Shown: one piece after another, positions 41,153 through 50,387 of the stretch
Layout: every line of letters begins with the position of its first letter
How positions within the stretch are numbered: position 1 is the first letter of the stretch
Assembly (NCBI RefSeq): GCF_001665235.1
Contig: NZ_LZSC01000005.1
Location: 186,001 to 250,000, forward strand
From: Mycobacterium sp. 1100029.7
Lineage (GTDB): Bacteria > Actinomycetota > Actinomycetes > Mycobacteriales > Mycobacteriaceae
Direction: 5' to 3'
Length of the DNA: 64,000 bases
Program-made: the position numbers and the translations under genes
The notes under the pieces: model-generated
The model's database searches: none
Told to the model about the DNA's origin: nothing
The model's input: only the letters and a program-made list of their open reading frames with translations

Positions 41153-42244
41153 CTACTGTGCGCCCACCCCGGCGGGAATGTCTATGCCGTAGAGCCGCGC
41201 CGCGTTTCGCCAGCACACCTTCTCGCGCTGCTCCGCGGACAGGGTGCTGGCAAGCTTCGTGGCATCGCCGAGCTGCCAGTGCGGGTAGCTCGAGCCGAAC
41301 ATCACCATGTCGTCTTTGCCGGTGAAGCCGAACCATTCGCCGGCGAAGTCGGTGTCTCCGGGGCCGTCGAGGCTGCCCTGAATGAAGTAGACGTGCCCAG
41401 GCAGGTAGTCGCTGGGGATCCGCGGCGCCCATGGTGTCTGCTCGAGGTGCGGCCGGCCGAACGTATCCATCCGCCACATGAACGGCGTGATGAAGTCCGC
41501 GGCGCCGTCCCCCCAGACGAATTTGAGGCCGTCGAAGCGTTCGAACACGCCCTCGGCGATCATGTTCATCAGGTGGTACAGGTAATTGAGCGCCATGAAG
41601 CTGACGTACTGCTCGTAGGTGCGGGTGTTGCCGCTGGGGGTGGGCGGAAAAGCGATGCCCGAGCCGACTTCGATGTGGGCCGCAACCGGCAGGCCCGCGT
41701 CGACCGCGGCCTCCCAGATGGGCCAGAACTGCGGCTTGCCGTAGAGCTCGCGACTTTGCAGCGGGACACCGATCTGCACCACGCGTGGATGCGAGCGCCA
41801 TTTCTCGATCTCGCGCAGCGCGCCCGGAATGTCGTCGGGGTTGACCCGGATGGTGCCGCGAAACCGCTCGCCGAACTGGCTGGACTCGAGCCAGTTCGAC
41901 ACCATCATCTCGTTGTGCGCGGCGTGCAGCGCGCTGCCCAGGTGACGGTCGGGCATGATGCCGCGGGCCGCCGGATGCAGGACGGCGATGTCGACCCCGC
42001 GCTTCGAAAACAGTTCATTGCCAACGAATTCCGGATCCGAACCGGGGTACTGGCGATCGGGGCCCTCGGTGTTGGGCGCGTACTCGCCACCGGGGGCGCC
42101 GTACCAGTCCATCTCGTAATCGGGGAACCCACGGCTCTTGAACGGCTCGCGCAACGTCTTGCGCAGCGCCTTGTTGGACGGGAAGAAAATATGAACGCTC
42201 GCGTCGATCAGCGGAGTGCTCGTCCCGTCAGCATGCTCGATCAC
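41153..42244 (-). CDS. amidohydrolase_2-family protein missing the C-terminal Asp (363 aa)
   Basis: Same family as the gene downstream: LIDASVHIFFPS near residue 12, VAAHIEVGSGIAFPP near residue 190, FVWGDGAADFITPFMWRMD near residue 240. The position of the metal Asp in the SSDYPHW motif reads FGSSYPHWQLGD, with Ser instead of Asp. Activity is therefore doubtful by itself. GTG at 42244 has GAAGG at useful distance; TTG at 42283 is an alternative start. First gene of the operon 42244-38684, with operator-like sequences at 42421 and 42300. Confidence 0.83.
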   Translation of the reverse strand: MIEHADGTSTPLIDASVHIFFPSNKALRKTLREPFKSRGFPDYEMDWYGAPGGEYAPNTEGPDRQYPGSDPEFVGNELFSKRGVDIAVLHPAARGIMPDRHLGSALHAAHNEMMVSNWLESSQFGERFRGTIRVNPDDIPGALREIEKWRSHPRVVQIGVPLQSRELYGKPQFWPIWEAAVDAGLPVAAHIEVGSGIAFPPTPSGNTRTYEQYVSFMALNYLYHLMNMIAEGVFERFDGLKFVWGDGAADFITPFMWRMDTFGRPHLEQTPWAPRIPSDYLPGHVYFIQGSLDGPGDTDFAGEWFGFTGKDDMVMFGSSYPHWQLGDATKLASTLSAEQREKVCWRNAARLYGIDIPAGVGAQ

Positions 42245-42420
42245 GCCAGCCACCCTTCGGTTCCGGTAGCCAAAGTGAGCCAAACCCGGTCATAAGATAG
42301 ATAATCTAACATTCTCGTCGGCCGTCGATCAATGGATTTCCGGTAAGCGCCTCGGTTAAAGATAAGCCCTGGTAGTCGCCGGTATTGCCACCGCCGGAGC
42401 AATGGCCGTTCTTCTTTACG

Positions 42421-42435
42421 GATAATACCATTCTC
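42421..42435. promoter_or_regulatory. GAGAAT-N3-ATTCTC-like operator, one mismatch
   Basis: GATAAT-ACC-ATTCTC, about 177 bases upstream of the GTG at 42244. A related GATAAT-N5-ATTCTC sequence at 42300-42316 lies nearer the gene but has two extra spacer bases. Confidence 0.55.
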
Positions 42436-42527
42436 GGCCGTTGTGGCCCGGTATCTGTCATGGCGGGTGGGATAGCCCCCGGCAGCCACACGGCACCAGG
42501 TAAACGTTACAGACTGGGCGACGCTTG

Positions 42528-43415
42528 TTACGCGTCCCGGCCGCCGACGATGACGCCCGCAGACTTCTCGAACGGTTTGATGACAGCCGTGAAATCCGAG
42601 TCGGTGCCTTCGTCGAGCGCCGCGGTTTCCCACAACCGGCCGATGGCCTCGGCGACGTCGGTTGGCACCCCGAGTGCCTTGGCCTCATCGAGATAGAGTC
42701 GGACGTCTTTGAGCATCAACCCGGTGGCGAAGCCGTAGTCGAAGGTGCGCGGCAGGATCGCACGGGGAAACTTGTCGCGGCTGGCGCTGGTACCGCCGGA
42801 GCCCGCATTCAGCACGTCGATCATCACCGCCGGATCGAGACCTGCCTTGACGCCCATCACCACGACCTCGGCGGTGGCGACCAGAACGTTGGCCGCCAGG
42901 ATGTTGTTGGCCAACTTCATCGTCTGCGCCGAGCCAGGCTTGTCGCCGATGTAGAACGGACGGCCGATCGCCTCGAGCGCCGGTCGGATGGCGTCGAATT
43001 CGGGGCGTGGCCCGGACACCATGACGGCGAGCGCTCCCTTCTCGGCTCCGCCGACACCGCCGCTGACCGGGCTGTCGAGCGCCGCAACCCCCCGTCGGGC
43101 CAGCGCGTCGTGGATCTGCACCGCGGTGTGGCTGCCGACGGTGGACAGATCCACATAACGCTTGATTCGCGAACCGTGGACGACTCCCGCCGCACCCGTG
43201 GCGACCTCGAGTGACACGGCGGGCGACGGGAGGCTGGCCAGCACCGTGTCCGCGCGGTCGGCGACCTCCTTGGCCGACGAGGCGGCGTGCGCCCCGAGCG
43301 CCACGATGCGGTCCAATGCTGTCTCGCTGGTGTCGAACGCGACCACGCCGTGGTTTTCGATGAGCCGGCAAGCCATCGGAAAGCCCATGTTTCCCAACCC
43401 GATGAAGCCGATCAC
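42528..43415 (-). CDS. beta-hydroxyacid dehydrogenase family oxidoreductase (295 aa)
   Basis: Third HIBADH/6PGD-family member of the window: GFIGLGNMGFPMACRLIENH at the start, DSPVSGGVGGAEKGALAV near residue 115 and AQTMKLANNILAA near residue 165 with the catalytic Lys. It probably reduces or oxidises a hydroxy acid or semialdehyde. GTG at 43415 lies six bases after GAGG and 3 bases beyond the CMD gene stop. Part of the minus-strand set with the CMD-like gene and aldehyde dehydrogenase. Confidence 0.89.
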   Translation of the reverse strand: MIGFIGLGNMGFPMACRLIENHGVVAFDTSETALDRIVALGAHAASSAKEVADRADTVLASLPSPAVSLEVATGAAGVVHGSRIKRYVDLSTVGSHTAVQIHDALARRGVAALDSPVSGGVGGAEKGALAVMVSGPRPEFDAIRPALEAIGRPFYIGDKPGSAQTMKLANNILAANVLVATAEVVVMGVKAGLDPAVMIDVLNAGSGGTSASRDKFPRAILPRTFDYGFATGLMLKDVRLYLDEAKALGVPTDVAEAIGRLWETAALDEGTDSDFTAVIKPFEKSAGVIVGGRDA

Positions 43416-43418
43416 GCG

Positions 43419-43811
43419 CTAGTCCTCGTTCGGGTTCTGGTCGAGTTCGGCGAACACTTCGCGGGCGATGCGGAAGCTGTCGACCGCTGCCGGGACACCC
43501 GCGTAGATAGCCACCTGCAGGAACACCTCGCAAATCTCCTGGCGCGTCAGCCCGTTGGTCAAAGCTCCCTTGATATGCGTCCGTAACTCGTTGGGACGGT
43601 TGAGGATCGGGATCATGGCCAGGTTGAGCATGCTGCGTGTCTTGCGGGGCAACCCGTCTCGGCCCCACACGGCTCCCCAGCAATACTCCGTGACCAGATC
43701 CTGCAGCGGCTTGCTGAATTCGTCCGCATCGGCCAGGGCCCGGGTCACGTACTCCTCGCCCAGTACCGCAGAGCGGACTTCCAACCCGCGCTGGTATGTT
43801 TCGCGATCCAA
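43419..43811 (-). CDS. carboxymuconolactone decarboxylase family protein (130 aa)
   Basis: Length and motifs match gamma-carboxymuconolactone decarboxylase itself: YCWGAVWGRDGLPRKTRSML near residue 45 and LTRQEICEVFLQVAIYAGVP near residue 90. Family enzymes decarboxylate a lactone in the protocatechuate branch; here the neighbours do not form that pathway, so the substrate is open. TTG at 43811 follows GGGAG by seven bases; the longer frame into the aldehyde dehydrogenase gene is rejected. Confidence 0.88.
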   Translation of the reverse strand: MDRETYQRGLEVRSAVLGEEYVTRALADADEFSKPLQDLVTEYCWGAVWGRDGLPRKTRSMLNLAMIPILNRPNELRTHIKGALTNGLTRQEICEVFLQVAIYAGVPAAVDSFRIAREVFAELDQNPNED

Positions 43812-43837
43812 TGGTCTCTCCCTCTGTAGGCGGACGG

Positions 43838-45262
43838 TTATAGGCGGACGATGACAGCCTTGGTGGCCGTGAACATGTCGAGAGCTTCGTAACCCTTTTC
43901 GCGGCCGTATCCGGATTTCTTGAAGCCTCCGAACGGCAATTCCACTCCGCCGCCGGCTCCGTAGGTGTTGATGTAGACCTGGCCGGCGCGGATCTCGGCG
44001 GCGAGGCGATGGGCACGCGACAGATCGCTGGTCCACACCGCTGCCAGTAAGCCGTACGGGGTGCCGTTGGCCAAACCGATCGCCTCGTCTTCGTCGTGAA
44101 ACCTGTTCACGGTCAGCACGGGGCCGAAGATCTCTTCCTGGGCGATCGTCTCGGCGGGGTCGACGTCGTCGATCACCGTGGGCATGAAGTAGGCGCCTTC
44201 AGCAAGCTCGGAGTTCTCGGGTGCTGTTCCGCCGCAGAGGATTTCGCCTTTGGTGTTACCGGCGACCATCGCATGCACGCGGTCTTGTTGTTTACGGGAG
44301 ACCAGCGGCCCGAGATCGGGGTCGGTCAGACCCGCCCCGATCGTCGCGGTCTGCAACTGGCGGCACACCTTCTCGACCAGAGTGTCGTGAACCGCGTCGT
44401 GCACCAGCAATCGCGAACCGGCCGAACAGGTTTGACCCGCGTTCTGCAAGATCGCCTTCGCAACAGACTCCGCGGCCCGCTCCAGATCCGCATCGGGGAA
44501 GACGATCTGCGGGGACTTGCCGCCCAATTCCAGGATGGTGGGCGCGACGCGCTCGGCGGCGGCATGGGCGATCAGCGAACCGACCTGGGTGGAGCCCACA
44601 AATCCCACCTGGTCCACACCCGGGTGTGCTGCTAAGGCGGCGCCGGCCTCGGCGCCGATCCCGGTCACCACGTTGAACACCCCGGGCGGCAGTCCGGCCT
44701 GGATTGCCAACCTCGCCAATGCGACTGCCGTGCGTGGTGTCTCGTCGGCCGGCTTGGTCACCGAGCAGTTGCCCACGGCGATCGCCGGGGCCACCGCCCG
44801 AGCCAACAACTGCATCGGATAGTTCCACGCCACGATGTGGCCGGTCACTCCGAACGGCTCGCGGCGGGTGTAGACGTGCAGATCTGTTGAGAGCGGGATG
44901 GTTTGGCCGTAGTAGGAATCGATCGCGTGGCCGTAGAAGCGGAAGTAACGCGCGGCGACGGTGGCGTCGGCACGGGCCTGGCTGAGCGGCTTTCCGGTGT
45001 CCTCGCTTTCGACACGGGCCAATTGCTCGTTGTTTTCGGTGATCAGATCCGCGATCCGGGTCAACAGTGTTGCCCGGGCTTCCGGCGGGGTGTCGCGCCA
45101 CTCCTTCGATGCCCCCACCGCGGCGGTGACGGCCCGATCGACCTCGTCTTTGCCGCCGCGTGCCACCAAGCCGAGGGATCGCCCAGTAGCGGGGTCGATG
45201 TTGTCGTACACGTCTGCCGAGGCCACTGATTGGCCGTCGATGAATGACTGGGTGATGCCCAC
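43838..45262 (-). CDS. aldehyde dehydrogenase (474 aa)
   Basis: NAD(P)-dependent aldehyde dehydrogenase: LELGGKSPQIVF near residue 245 with the catalytic Glu, AGQTCSAGSRLLVHD near residue 280 with the catalytic Cys, and EIFGPVLTV near residue 380. It oxidises an aldehyde to an acid, presumably before CoA activation. GTG at 45262 follows AAGGGG. Divergent from the nitroreductase at 45354 across a 91-base gap; no GAGAAT site was seen there. Confidence 0.93.
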   Translation of the reverse strand: MGITQSFIDGQSVASADVYDNIDPATGRSLGLVARGGKDEVDRAVTAAVGASKEWRDTPPEARATLLTRIADLITENNEQLARVESEDTGKPLSQARADATVAARYFRFYGHAIDSYYGQTIPLSTDLHVYTRREPFGVTGHIVAWNYPMQLLARAVAPAIAVGNCSVTKPADETPRTAVALARLAIQAGLPPGVFNVVTGIGAEAGAALAAHPGVDQVGFVGSTQVGSLIAHAAAERVAPTILELGGKSPQIVFPDADLERAAESVAKAILQNAGQTCSAGSRLLVHDAVHDTLVEKVCRQLQTATIGAGLTDPDLGPLVSRKQQDRVHAMVAGNTKGEILCGGTAPENSELAEGAYFMPTVIDDVDPAETIAQEEIFGPVLTVNRFHDEDEAIGLANGTPYGLLAAVWTSDLSRAHRLAAEIRAGQVYINTYGAGGGVELPFGGFKKSGYGREKGYEALDMFTATKAVIVRL

Positions 45263-45353
45263 GGTGACCCCTTGACTTCGCTTGTCATTCCGGCGGTGAT
45301 CTAGACGCTAGTGGATAGTTGCATCTGATGGCCCGTGCCGAAGGGGAGTGACC

Positions 45354-46010
45354 ATGACGGGAGCGAGCAGCGACGTCTGGGAAGTGATGTCGACGGCCCG
45401 GACGATCCGGCGCTTCACCGACGAGCCGGTCGACGACGTCACGCTGGCGCGGTGCCTGGAAGCAGCTCGGTGGGCACCGTCGGGTGCCAACGCGCAAGGC
45501 TGGCGCTTCGTCGTGCTGCGCTCACCCGAGCAGCGGGCCGTGGTGGCCCAGGCCGCCGCCCACGCTTTGGACGTGATCGAGCCGGTATACGGAATGGCCA
45601 GACCAGCTGCCGACGACAACAGCCGGCGTGCCCGTACCTACCGTGCCACCTACGAATTGCACGATCGGGCAGGTGAATTCACGTCGGTGTTGTTCGCGCA
45701 ACAGCACTACCCGACGGCATCCGAGCTGCTGCTGGGCGGATCGATCTTTCCCGCGATGCAGAACTTCCTGCTGGCCGCGCGGGCCCAGGGCCTTGGGGCC
45801 TGCATGACCAGCTGGGCCTCTTACGGCGGCGAGCAGTTGCTCCGGGACGCCATCGGGGTGCCCGACGGCTGGTTGGTGGCCGGCCACATCGTCGTCGGGT
45901 GGCCCGAGGGCAAGCACGGTCCGCTGCGCCGCCGTCCCCTTGCGGAGTTCGTCAACCTGGACCGCTGGGACGAGTCCGCGAGCGGTCTTTTTGCAGCTCC
46001 TGCGGGCTGA
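45354..46010 (+). CDS. nitroreductase-family flavoprotein (218 aa)
   Basis: FMN-dependent nitroreductase fold: MSTARTIRRFTDEPVDDVTL near residue 12, ARWAPSGANAQGWRFVVL near residue 40 and GIFPAMQNFLLAARAQGLGA-type block near residue 140. Natural substrates are often quinones or enones; in this context reduction or desaturation of a ring product is possible. ATG at 45354 follows AAGGGGAG by five bases, preferred over GTG at 45348. A 127-base gap with an exact operator follows it. Confidence 0.89.
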   Translation: MTGASSDVWEVMSTARTIRRFTDEPVDDVTLARCLEAARWAPSGANAQGWRFVVLRSPEQRAVVAQAAAHALDVIEPVYGMARPAADDNSRRARTYRATYELHDRAGEFTSVLFAQQHYPTASELLLGGSIFPAMQNFLLAARAQGLGACMTSWASYGGEQLLRDAIGVPDGWLVAGHIVVGWPEGKHGPLRRRPLAEFVNLDRWDESASGLFAAPAG

Positions 46011-46091
46011 CCGGCGAACCGGCCCGGCGCGCGTCAACTAACGCACACCGATACGTCATACGCGGAATCCGAGATTATTACTTCCGGAAGG

Positions 46092-46106
46092 GAGAATGAT
46101 ATTCTC
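46092..46106. promoter_or_regulatory. exact GAGAAT-N3-ATTCTC operator of the ACAD pair
   Basis: Perfect palindrome with spacer GAT, 31 bases before the ACAD start at 46138. It is immediately preceded by the ten-base palindrome CTTCCGGAAG (46081-46090). Confidence 0.75.
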
Positions 46107-46137
46107 GCGAAGGCGGTGACGACAGGAGGCGGCCCCC

Positions 46138-47136
46138 ATGCTGTTGGAGTTCGATGCTGATCAGCGACTGTGGCAGGACACGGTGCGCGACGCCCTCGCA
46201 AAGCAGTGCCCGCCCTCGCTGGTGCGGAGCGTGGCCGAGGATGGCGTAGACCCGAGCCCGCTGTGGAAGTCCTACGTCGACCAGGGCTGGACCGAACTCA
46301 ACGAATCGGACAGCGCCGTGGAGTTGGCCATCGTGCTCGAAGAGCTCGGTCGCGCAACAGATCCCACTCCGTTTCTGGCCACGATGAGTCAGTTCGCCCC
46401 GCTCGCCGCGGACCGCTTCGACCCGCACCAATCGGGCACCGCGGTCTACAGCGGGGTCACGGCGCACCGCGACGCGCAGGGTTGGGTGCTCGACGGCACG
46501 GCGCGCCATGTGCTCGACGGTGATCGTGCGGACCGCCTCGCGGTCGTCACCGACGCCGGTGTCTTCCTCGTCGCGGCCAGTCAGGTGTCGGCCCGGCGCG
46601 CGGCCGTGTTCGACCCGGTGCTGCACGTCGCCGACCTGTCCTTCGCGGAGGTCCGGGTGCCGGACTCCGACCGGTTGACCGTCGATGCGGACCGGGCTCA
46701 CCATCTTGCGCTGACCGGCATCGCGATCACGATGGTCGGCGCCTGCCAGCGCATCCTCGACCTGGTTCTCGAGCACGTCAAAAACCGCCAGCAGTTCGGT
46801 GTGGCGATCGGCTCCTTCCAGGCAGTGCAGCACAAGGCCGCCGACATGCACGTCGCGGTGGAACGTGCTCGCGCCCTTGCCTACTTCGCCGCCTTGACGA
46901 TCGCCGCCGACGATCCCCGCCGCCGGCTGGCGGCCGCGATGGCCAAAGCGTCGGCCGGCGAGTGTCAATCGGTGGTGTTCCGCCACGGCCTACAACTACA
47001 TGGTGCGATGGGTTTCACGTGGGAGAACGACCTGCAGTTCGCGCTGAAACGGGCCAAGGCGGGCGAGCTGCTGCTCGGCGGAGCCGCCGAACACCGGGCG
47101 CGGATCGCGGAGGAATACCGTGCAGCTGACTTTTGA
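46138..47136 (+). CDS. acyl-CoA dehydrogenase-like subunit (332 aa), probable non-catalytic partner
   Basis: Shorter ACAD homologue. It keeps NRQQFGVAIGSFQAVQHKAA near residue 218 and GLQLHGAMGFTWENDLQFAL near residue 283, but the helix-G region (HHLALTGIAITMVGACQRI) has no Glu and no YEGT motif exists. The stop lies 17 bases inside the next ACAD gene, so the two are translationally coupled and probably assemble as an alpha2beta2 enzyme. ATG at 46138 follows AGGAGG. Confidence 0.88.
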   Translation: MLLEFDADQRLWQDTVRDALAKQCPPSLVRSVAEDGVDPSPLWKSYVDQGWTELNESDSAVELAIVLEELGRATDPTPFLATMSQFAPLAADRFDPHQSGTAVYSGVTAHRDAQGWVLDGTARHVLDGDRADRLAVVTDAGVFLVAASQVSARRAAVFDPVLHVADLSFAEVRVPDSDRLTVDADRAHHLALTGIAITMVGACQRILDLVLEHVKNRQQFGVAIGSFQAVQHKAADMHVAVERARALAYFAALTIAADDPRRRLAAAMAKASAGECQSVVFRHGLQLHGAMGFTWENDLQFALKRAKAGELLLGGAAEHRARIAEEYRAADF

Positions 47137-48307
47137 TTCCGACGTCGAAGAGTTCCGGGCGGAGTTCTCGGCGTTTTTGGACGAAAACCTGCCTCCCGCA
47201 AGCGAAACACTCGAGCGGCCGCGCTCGGTCTCGCACATGCCGCAGTGGGCCCGCGATTGGCAGCGGCTGCTGTTCGACAACGGCTGGTTGCTGCCCAGCC
47301 AACCGCCGGAATTCGGTGGCCGCAATGCGACGGTTATTCAGCAGTTCGTGTATCTCGAGGAACTCAGCCGGCGCCGGATCTACCACAGCTTCAACCCGCA
47401 AGGCGTGAATATCGTTGGCGCCTCACTGTTGTCGTTCGGTAGCGACGAGCAGAAGCGCCGCTGGGCGGTGCCGATCCTGCGGGCCGAGATCACCGCGTCA
47501 CTCGGCATGAGTGAGCCCAGCGCCGGTTCCGACCTGGCATCGTTGCGCACGCGCGCAGTTCGCACATCCGATTCCCAAGGCGACTGCTTCGTCGTCAACG
47601 GGCAGAAGGTGTGGACGTCGGGTGCACACGACGCGGATGTCCTGTTGACATTCGTGCGGACGAACCCAGATGCGCCGAAGCACAAGGGAATCAGCGTGCT
47701 GATCATCCCCACCGACACCCCGGGAGTCGTGCGCCGGCCGTTCCCGTCGATCTGCGGTGCGGATGACCTGGATTTCAACGAGGTCTTCTTCGAAGACGCG
47801 CGGGTGCCCGCGGAGAATCTGGTCGGGGAGATCGACCAGGGTTGGAAGGTGGCCAACGGATCGCTGGGCCACGAACGCACCATGATGTGGCTGGGTTTCG
47901 CCGATCGCCTCGACAACATGATCGACGACTTCCACCCCACCAACGAGGTCGAGCGCGACCAGTACGCCAGCACGATCATGGACAAGCAAGCGCTGCGTCT
48001 GCTGGGGTCGGCGGCCTTGGCCCGCGCGTCGCGGGGCGAGGACGACGTGGCCGCGATCTCGGTGCTCAAGCTGCTGGGGTCCGAGGCCGAGTTGCGCGGC
48101 ATGGATCTGGCGCTGACGTCCGCGAGATCGGACGGGCTCATCCACCCGGGACAGACCGGGCCGTACGCACACATGAACCTCGACCACTACTTCGCCAGTT
48201 GGTTCGAGCGTTATGCGCGAAGCTTTTCCGGCACCATCGCCGGCGGTACGTCAGAAATTCAGCGCAACATCATCGCCCAGCGGGTGCTCGGACTGCCGCG
48301 CGGTTAG
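47120..48307 (+). CDS. acyl-CoA dehydrogenase (395 aa), MQLTFD paralogue 3, probable catalytic partner
   Basis: Closely similar to the genes at 10840 and 35376: MQLTFDSDVEEFRAEFSAFL start, LGMSEPSAGSDLASLRTRAV, WTSGAHDADVLLTFVRTNP and AGGTSEIQRNIIAQRVLGLP end. Glu in GSLGHERTMMW near residue 248 is the likely base. GTG start inside the upstream gene. Regulated with it from the operator at 46092. Confidence 0.92.
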   Translation: MQLTFDSDVEEFRAEFSAFLDENLPPASETLERPRSVSHMPQWARDWQRLLFDNGWLLPSQPPEFGGRNATVIQQFVYLEELSRRRIYHSFNPQGVNIVGASLLSFGSDEQKRRWAVPILRAEITASLGMSEPSAGSDLASLRTRAVRTSDSQGDCFVVNGQKVWTSGAHDADVLLTFVRTNPDAPKHKGISVLIIPTDTPGVVRRPFPSICGADDLDFNEVFFEDARVPAENLVGEIDQGWKVANGSLGHERTMMWLGFADRLDNMIDDFHPTNEVERDQYASTIMDKQALRLLGSAALARASRGEDDVAAISVLKLLGSEAELRGMDLALTSARSDGLIHPGQTGPYAHMNLDHYFASWFERYARSFSGTIAGGTSEIQRNIIAQRVLGLPRG

Positions 48308-48323
48308 CCGCCACGCACCGCGA

Positions 48324-48896
48324 TTAGACCGGGTCGAACTTGGTGATCAACCAGGTGCCGTTGACCCGGGACATGCTCACCAGCACGCTGCTGGAGGCCA
48401 TCGAGGGATCGGGATTGTCCTTACTCGTGGTGCTCTGGTCGACCAGCACCAGCACGACGGCCGAATCCGGATGCAACTCCTGAACCGCGGCCCCCAACAC
48501 CCGGGCGTTGGTTTTCAGTGCTTTCTGTTTGGCTGCCGGCGCCACGATCTGTTCGGTGAACTGGTTGTAGTACGACAAGAAGTCGCCGGACAAATGGGAT
48601 TTGGCGGCAGCAAAGTCTTTGTCGAGTGTGTCGGGCGAATAGGACAGCAGCGCGACCGCTCCGTCGGACGCTGCGGTCACCACCGCGCTCGCCACACTGG
48701 CATCGGTTTGCTTATCGGGCCGGTACTGCTTGAAGTACAGCCACGCCGTCACGCCACCGGATATCAGCAGAAGCAGAATCAGAAGAAGGGGAACGACTTT
48801 CACCGTGCGTGGCGTGCGGGCCTTGCCGGCGGCACTGCTTTTCGTTTGCTCCGACGAGTCGTCGACTGCTTCGACGCTGCGGTCGTCCTCGCTCAT
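48324..48896 (-). CDS. Mce-associated membrane protein (190 aa)
   Basis: Single transmembrane segment near residues 33-52 ([20 protein letters not shown]) followed by an extracytoplasmic domain with a SNTF2-like pattern: [20 protein letters not shown] near residue 95 and a C-terminal [15 protein letters not shown]. This is the layout of mycobacterial Mas/Mam proteins that accompany mce operons. ATG at 48896 overlaps the stop of the next upstream gene. It lies about 7 kb from the mce operon on the other strand. Confidence 0.83.
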   Translation of the reverse strand: MSEDDRSVEAVDDSSEQTKSSAAGKARTPRTVKVVPLLLILLLLISGGVTAWLYFKQYRPDKQTDASVASAVVTAASDGAVALLSYSPDTLDKDFAAAKSHLSGDFLSYYNQFTEQIVAPAAKQKALKTNARVLGAAVQELHPDSAVVLVLVDQSTTSKDNPDPSMASSSVLVSMSRVNGTWLITKFDPV

Positions 48897-49792
48897 GGAA
48901 TGAACTCCATTTTGGACATCTTGTACTGGCCGCCGTCTTCGGTGACCGTCACCCGGAGCCGCCATCTGCGCGGTTCGTCTTTGGCGCCCGCCGCGTTGGT
49001 GATCCGCGATGTCGCGGCGACGAGCACCAACGCGGAGTTGCCATCGATGGATTGCACGGCCGCCGCATTCACGGTGCCCTCGGTGACGACTTTGGACTGC
49101 TCGACGACGGTCGTGAAATCCTTTGCGCGCTGCTGGAAATCGTCCCTGAACTGACCGGTCGAGCTGTCGATCACCCGCTGCACGTCCTCCTTGGCTTTGT
49201 TGAAGTCCAAGGAAGTCATATTGATGACACCCTGTTTGGCCCCGGCGATGAAGTTCGCGACGCGCTGGTTGTGCTCGCTGGTTTCCCGACGTTGCCACAC
49301 CATGTATCCGCTGGCCGCCACGAAGACGCAGATGAGGATGATGGCGGCTGCTTTCCATATCACGGACAACGATGGCAACCGCAGTCGTCGCCGGGAACCG
49401 GACGGTTCGGCCTGCGATTCGTCGACTTCGGTCGTCTCGGAGTCGGTGTCTTCCGCGGTCACCGCTTCGGCGGTCTCGGTCTCGGTCTCGGTGTCGGCTT
49501 CGGTTGCTTCGACGCCGTCGGCGACATCCTCGTCTGTCGTCGCCTCGACGGTGTCGGCGGCGTCCGCATCGGCGTCCGGAGCACCCGGCGTGGATTCGAC
49601 AGTCTCGGTCTCGGTTTCGGCCTCATCGTGGGCCAGCGCCTCGCGCCGAAGCCGGGCCGCACGGGCGCGCGCCCGCGCCGCGGCAGCTAAAGCTTCGGCC
49701 TCGGCGGCCTCGGCCTCGGCTTCCGCGATCAGCGCCATGGCGTCGGCTTTGGAGGTGGCCGACTCCTGCGGCGGCTTCTCGGCGTCAGCCAT
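48893..49792 (-). CDS. Mce-associated membrane protein with acidic N-terminal region (299 aa)
   Basis: Residues 20-55 are Ala/Glu/Arg-rich and predicted coiled coil, residues 55-130 are a low-complexity Asp/Glu/Thr-rich stretch, a transmembrane helix follows near residues 145-163 ([19 protein letters not shown]), and the external domain contains [20 protein letters not shown] and [17 protein letters not shown], the typical Mas core. Paralogue of the gene it overlaps by four bases (ATGA). The pair probably forms a heteromeric accessory to the Mce transporter. Confidence 0.83.
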   Translation of the reverse strand: MADAEKPPQESATSKADAMALIAEAEAEAAEAEALAAAARARARAARLRREALAHDEAETETETVESTPGAPDADADAADTVEATTDEDVADGVEATEADTETETETAEAVTAEDTDSETTEVDESQAEPSGSRRRLRLPSLSVIWKAAAIILICVFVAASGYMVWQRRETSEHNQRVANFIAGAKQGVINMTSLDFNKAKEDVQRVIDSSTGQFRDDFQQRAKDFTTVVEQSKVVTEGTVNAAAVQSIDGNSALVLVAATSRITNAAGAKDEPRRWRLRVTVTEDGGQYKMSKMEFIP

Positions 49793-49847
49793 CGTGCTTA
49801 CTCCTCGTCGCCCTCACGAGCGACCGATTCCCTTACGACTCACGCGG

Positions 49848-50291
49848 CTACCATCGCACGAGCTGGAACGGGTAGCTGGTGGAGCCTCCCGGTCCGCCCC
49901 CGCAGCCCGTGTCGAATGTCGAGTCGACCTGACCCGCCAGTGTCACCGCATCCCAAGAGTAGACGTCGTGCGAGGGAAAGAACTGCACCACGCAACGCAC
50001 CCCGTCGGGCACGTCAACGGCCAGGGTGTAGCGACCGTTGGCCAGGTGAGCGTTACCCCGGTATAGCGCCGCTTGCCCGTTGGGCTGTGGAGTGGCGTAC
50101 ACGTTCACGCATCCCGGCGCTTGCGGAGTGCACGGATTGATCGACCAGATCCAGCTGTGTCCCGGATCCCGGTCGGTGTTCAGGTGGTAGTTGCCAATAA
50201 GCATGTCCGCGTGCGCGGTCGGCATGACAGTCAACGCGGCCGTGGCGAGCGCAAGGCCCGCTGCGAATGTCTTCACCGTTGCGTCTCCCAT
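49848..50291 (-). CDS. secreted protein of unknown function (147 aa)
   Basis: Signal peptide at residues 1-28 (VKTFAAGLALATAALTVMPT, cleavage after AHA). The mature part has paired Cys (NPCTPQAPGC, and a later RCVVQF and TGCGGGPGGS) and a beta-rich pattern ending YPFQLVRW. It resembles small exported mycobacterial proteins; function not recognised. ATG at 50291 or GTG at 50276 are possible starts. It follows the Mce-associated pair on the same strand. Confidence 0.78.
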   Translation of the reverse strand: MGDATVKTFAAGLALATAALTVMPTAHADMLIGNYHLNTDRDPGHSWIWSINPCTPQAPGCVNVYATPQPNGQAALYRGNAHLANGRYTLAVDVPDGVRCVVQFFPSHDVYSWDAVTLAGQVDSTFDTGCGGGPGGSTSYPFQLVRW

Positions 50292-50387
50292 CTCTGCACG
50301 CGCTTGGCCTGAATATAGAGGGCGGTGGTGCTGAACAGAGCTACTCGGGAAAATTGGAGCAGTCAACAGCCGGTTCGTCCAGCCCTT

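Noticed and set aside
39966-41801. 611-codon amidohydrolase
   Set aside because: The extra N-terminal part lies in a shifted frame of the neighbouring homologue; ATG at 41123 has a good Shine-Dalgarno.
42300-42316. GATAAT-N5-ATTCTC as a tenth operator
   Set aside because: Spacing is five rather than three bases, so it is recorded only as a possible secondary site.
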